Shown: positions 4,060 through 6,796 of the stretch, piece after piece | How positions within the stretch are numbered: position 1 is the first letter of the stretch | Layout of the letters: every line of letters begins with the position of its first letter | Assembly (NCBI GenBank): GCA_947631215.1 | Contig: CANRKN010000111.1 | Location: 1 to 6,796 of the forward strand | Origin: an uncultured Oscillospiraceae bacterium | GTDB taxonomy: Bacteria; Bacillota_A; Clostridia; Oscillospirales; Oscillospiraceae | Length of the DNA stretch: 6,796 nt | Direction: 5' to 3' | Program-made: the position numbers and the translations under genes | The notes under the pieces: generated by a model | What the model was told of the DNA's origin: nothing | The model's database searches: none | The model's input: the letters and a program-made list of their open reading frames with translations, nothing else

Positions 4060-6717
4060 ATGGACAAGCGCGGGGCTTTGCAGAATTACTTTGGGCACGA
4101 CGCCTTCCGCCCCGGGCAGGAGGCGGTCATCGACACGCTGCTGTCCGGCCGGGATGTGATGGGCGTGATGCCCACCGGCGGCGGCAAGAGCGTCTGCTAC
4201 CAGCTCCCCGCCCTGCTGCTCCCGGGCGTGGCGCTGGTGATCTCCCCGCTGATCTCCCTCATGAAGGACCAGGTCATGGCCCTTCGGGCCGCCGGGGTCC
4301 CTGCGGCGTACATAAACAGCTCCCTCACAGCCGACCAGGTGCGGCTGGTGTACCGCAACCTGCGGGCCGGTCAGTACAAGATTTTGTATATCGCTCCGGA
4401 GCGGCTGGACGGCGAGGGCTTTGCCGCCCTGGCCAGGGAACTGTCTGTCTCTCTTGTGGCGGTGGATGAGGCACACTGCATCTCCCAGTGGGGCCAGGAT
4501 TTTCGCCCCAGCTACCTGCGTATCACGGACTTTCTGCAAAAGCTGCCCCGACGGCCGGTACTGGGGGCCTTTACCGCCACGGCCACGGTCCAGGTCCGGG
4601 AGGATATCCGTCGCATTCTTGGCCTGCGTGACCCTCTGTGCATGGTGACGGGCTTTGACCGGCCCAACCTCTATTTTGACGTGCAGCGGCCCAAGGACAA
4701 GCAAATGGCCCTCCTGGACGTGCTGGACCGGCGGCAGAACAAATGCGGCATCGTCTACTGCGCCACGCGCAGCACTGTAGAGGAGCTATGCGCCGCCCTG
4801 CAGGAGCGCGGCGTTCCCGCCACCCGCTACCACGCCGGCCTGGACCCGCAGGAGCGGCGGCAGAATCAGGAGGATTTTCTCTACGACCGCCGCACCGTGA
4901 TGGTGGCCACCAACGCCTTTGGCATGGGCATCGACAAGTCCAACGTGAGCTACGTGATCCACTACAACATGCCCAAGAGTCTGGAGGCCTATTATCAGGA
5001 GGCAGGCCGGGCAGGCCGGGACGGCCAGCCGGCGGACTGCATCCTGCTCTACAGTCCCCGGGACGTGCAGACGGCGAAGTATCTCATCCAGAACAGCGAG
5101 GAAAACCCCGATCTGACCGCGGCGGAGCGGGCGGACGTCATGCGCCGGGACATGGTCCGGCTGGGCGTCATGACCGGCTACTGCAAGACCACAGGCTGCC
5201 TGCGTGGCTATATCCTGGACTATTTCGGCCAGGAGCATGCCGACCGGTGCGGAAACTGCGGCAGCTGCGCCGCGGCCTACACAGCGGCGGACATGACCCG
5301 GGAGGCTGTGACGGTCCTGACCTGTGTCCGGCAGGTCCGGGAGCGGCTGGGGTACGACCTGGGCTCTGCCCTGCTGACCCAGATCCTCCGGGGCAGCGCC
5401 TCCCAGCGGGTGATCTCTCTGGGGCTGAACCGGCTGGGCTCCTATGGGAGCATGAGGGATGCGGCCCGGCAGATGGTCCGGGACTATATCGAGCGGCTGA
5501 CGGAGCTGGGGTATCTGCGCGTCGACCCGGTCCATGGCGGCGTCGGGCTGACAAAGCGTGCGGGAAACGTGCTGTATCAGGGCGAGAAGGTGCAGCTGCT
5601 GCAGCGAGCCGGCGCAGCCGGCAAAGACGCGCCCACGCCCCGCAGAGCGGCTTCCACTCTGCCGGCCGCCGAGGCGGACAGCGGCCTTTTCGACGCCCTG
5701 CGGGCTCTGCGCACACGGCTGGCCCGGGAGGAACGTGTGCCGCCCTACGTGATCTTCTCCAACGCCTCCCTGGCGGACATGGCCGCGAAGGCACCCCAGA
5801 CGCCGGAGGAATTTTTATCCGTCTCCGGCGTGGGGCAGGCCAAGGCCCGGCGATACGGCGAGATGTTCCTCGCCGCGATCCGCGATTACGAAACGAGCGG
5901 TCAGGCTGGACCGGCGGAGAAAACGGAGAAGACGCCCGGCCCACTGGACGCCTACTATGAAAACTATGACGAGGACAGCCGCCTGACGGCCACCCGCCGG
6001 GGGCAGGTGGAGTATCTCACCACCATGCGGTATATCCGCCGGTATCTGCGTCCCGGCTGCCGGGTGCTGGACGTGGGCGCGGGAACAGGCCGGTACAGCC
6101 ACGCCCTGGCCCGGGAGGGATACGCCGTGGACGCCGTGGAACAGGTGGAACACAATATCGAAGTATTCCAAAGGAACACCAGGCCCGGGGAATCCGTGTC
6201 TGTCCACCGTGGAGACGCCAGGGACCTGTCCGCCTTTGCCGGCGATACATACGATCTCACCCTCCTGCTGGGGCCCATGTACCACCTGCACTCTGAAGAG
6301 GACCGGCGCAGGGCGCTCTCTGAGGCGCTGCGGGTCACCCGGCCGGGCGGCGTTATCTTCGCCGCCTACTGCATGGGCGACGCGGCCCTTCTGGCCTACG
6401 GCTTTGGGCAGGGAAAAATACGGGAGCTGCTGGACAAGTGCGCCATCGACCCGGTGACCTTTGACGACTTTCCCCAGCCCTGGGACCTGTTCCAGCTGAG
6501 CCGTGTGGAGGACATCGACCGGCTCCGCCGGGGCCTTCCGGCGGTCGGCCTGCACCGATTTGCCGCGGAGGGCTACGCCAGACACCTGGGCGACCGGCTG
6601 GAGGCCATGGACGACGATACGTTCCGGCTGTTCCTGCGATACCATTTCGCCGTCTGCGAGCGGCCCGGTTTGCTGGAGATATCCAACCACGTGGTGGACG
6701 TGTTTCGGAAAAACTGA
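4060..6717 (+). CDS. recQ: RecQ DNA helicase fused to a C-terminal SAM-dependent methyltransferase
   Basis: RecQ unwinds DNA 3'-5' using ATP in recombination and fork repair. Residues 1-340 are the helicase core: FRPGQ (16-20), Walker A TGGGKS (39-44), SPLISLMKDQ (62-71), DEAH (136-139) followed by the aromatic loop ISQWGQDFRPSY (141-152), FTATAT (171-176), ATNAFGMGID (283-292) and QEAGRAGRDG (313-322). The zinc site is Cys380, Cys397, Cys400 and Cys403; the RQC winged helix spans about 411-510 and HRDC about 541-611. A normal RecQ of this type ends near 610. Here a linker, about 612-628, leads in the same frame into a class I methyltransferase (629-885) with motif I VLDVGAGTGRYS (669-680). 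Total length is 885. The ATG at 4060 is chosen because GGGAGG (4048-4053) lies six bases upstream; the in-frame GTG at 3976 precedes the promoter. Helicase identity is certain; what the methyltransferase modifies is unknown. A sequencing error joining two genes is the main alternative. Confidence 0.96.
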   Translation: MDKRGALQNYFGHDAFRPGQEAVIDTLLSGRDVMGVMPTGGGKSVCYQLPALLLPGVALVISPLISLMKDQVMALRAAGVPAAYINSSLTADQVRLVYRNLRAGQYKILYIAPERLDGEGFAALARELSVSLVAVDEAHCISQWGQDFRPSYLRITDFLQKLPRRPVLGAFTATATVQVREDIRRILGLRDPLCMVTGFDRPNLYFDVQRPKDKQMALLDVLDRRQNKCGIVYCATRSTVEELCAALQERGVPATRYHAGLDPQERRQNQEDFLYDRRTVMVATNAFGMGIDKSNVSYVIHYNMPKSLEAYYQEAGRAGRDGQPADCILLYSPRDVQTAKYLIQNSEENPDLTAAERADVMRRDMVRLGVMTGYCKTTGCLRGYILDYFGQEHADRCGNCGSCAAAYTAADMTREAVTVLTCVRQVRERLGYDLGSALLTQILRGSASQRVISLGLNRLGSYGSMRDAARQMVRDYIERLTELGYLRVDPVHGGVGLTKRAGNVLYQGEKVQLLQRAGAAGKDAPTPRRAASTLPAAEADSGLFDALRALRTRLAREERVPPYVIFSNASLADMAAKAPQTPEEFLSVSGVGQAKARRYGEMFLAAIRDYETSGQAGPAEKTEKTPGPLDAYYENYDEDSRLTATRRGQVEYLTTMRYIRRYLRPGCRVLDVGAGTGRYSHALAREGYAVDAVEQVEHNIEVFQRNTRPGESVSVHRGDARDLSAFAGDTYDLTLLLGPMYHLHSEEDRRRALSEALRVTRPGGVIFAAYCMGDAALLAYGFGQGKIRELLDKCAIDPVTFDDFPQPWDLFQLSRVEDIDRLRRGLPAVGLHRFAAEGYARHLGDRLEAMDDDTFRLFLRYHFAVCERPGLLEISNHVVDVFRKN
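5680..5892 (+). other. HRDC domain of the RecQ protein
   Basis: Residues 541-611 read as a compact helical HRDC domain: LFDALRALRTRLAREERVPP, YVIFSNASLADMA, and the closing SVSGVGQAKARRYGEMFL. This domain assists DNA binding and is normally the end of RecQ, so it marks the point where the protein would usually stop. Confidence 0.88.
5944..6714 (+). other. Class I SAM-dependent methyltransferase domain fused to RecQ
   Basis: Residues 629-885 resemble free-standing clostridial methyltransferases of about 250 residues that begin with an AYYENYDED-like stretch. The SAM-binding motif I is VLDVGAGTGRYSHAL (669-683); the acidic end of the second strand is DAVEQVEHN (691-699), with Glu694 the likely ribose ligand; GDARDLS (718-724) supplies the adenine-site acid; TLLLGPMYHL (734-743) and RVTRPGGVIFAAY (758-770) follow the Rossmann order. 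A C-terminal helical part ends LRYHFAVCERPGLLEISNHV. The motifs look intact. The motif IV region lacks the NPPY or DPPY signature of adenine or cytosine-N4 DNA methylases and there is no PCQ motif of C5 enzymes, so a DNA-base methylase is not suggested; a small molecule or protein target is more likely, but this is inference. Confidence 0.88.
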
Positions 6718-6770
6718 AAAATGAACTGCGACCCGTCAAGAGAACAATGAAAAAGAATAAGGATTTATCC

Positions 6771-6794
6771 CAGCCAGCAGGAAACTGCTGGCTG
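6771..6794 (+). terminator. Probable intrinsic terminator of recQ, tail cut by the window
   Basis: A perfect 10-bp stem, CAGCCAGCAG (6771-6780) with CTGCTGGCTG (6785-6794), closed by a GAAA tetraloop of the stable GNRA type. It starts 53 bases after the recQ stop. Only two bases (CT) follow before the window ends, so the T run cannot be checked. On the minus strand the hairpin is followed by moderately T-rich sequence, so it may also serve a convergent gene beyond the edge. Confidence 0.65.
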
Positions 6795-6796
6795 CT

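Noticed and set aside
6721..6796. Short frames after recQ: a 9-codon ORF at 6721 and an open frame from ATG 6747 to the edge
   Set aside because: Neither has a convincing ribosome binding site, and the second runs through the terminator-like hairpin. A gene beginning at 6747 cannot be excluded without downstream sequence.

Overview
The window looks like ordinary chromosomal sequence from a GC-rich member of the Clostridia; an Oscillospiraceae-type gut bacterium is my best guess. The reasons are high GC with a strong G/C preference at third codon positions, AGGAGG-type ribosome binding sites, sigma-A-like promoters (TATAAT, TACAAT, TATACT), a TTG start codon, and the character of the proteins. 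I see no phage, plasmid, insertion sequence, CRISPR array, tRNA or rRNA. All gaps between genes are shorter than 135 bases.

Layout, left to right. (1) Bases 1-575, minus: the first 191 codons of uvrA, running off the left edge, with a promoter (624-653) and a 42-base leader. (2) 680-1636, minus: a tRNA-dihydrouridine synthase. (3) 1717-2400, plus: a 227-residue conserved protein of unknown function, divergent from the dus gene; the two share one compact symmetric promoter region (1643-1691). (4) A strong hairpin at 2403-2434 separates this gene from the convergent dapF. (5) 2442-3281, minus: dapF, second gene of a two-gene operon behind (6) 3284-3928, minus: a HAD phosphatase starting at TTG. 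(7) 4060-6717, plus: a RecQ helicase of 885 residues, divergent from the HAD gene, with back-to-back promoters at 3959-4028. (8) A perfect 10-bp hairpin with a GAAA loop closes the window and probably terminates recQ.

Most genes are housekeeping: nucleotide excision repair (UvrA), tRNA modification (Dus), lysine and meso-diaminopimelate synthesis for the cell wall (DapF), small-molecule phosphate removal (HAD) and DNA unwinding (RecQ). The most unusual object is the recQ gene. After a complete helicase, zinc/RQC and HRDC architecture the same reading frame continues, through a short hydrophilic linker, into a complete class I SAM-dependent methyltransferase of about 257 residues. The junction has no ATG, GTG or TTG from which the methyltransferase could start by itself, so the sequence predicts a helicase-methyltransferase fusion protein.

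The second point of interest is promoter architecture. The dus/unknown-gene promoters have overlapping -35 boxes inside an inverted repeat, and the predicted dus transcript starts on the A of its ATG, that is, a leaderless mRNA. Both are sequence-based predictions without experimental support here.
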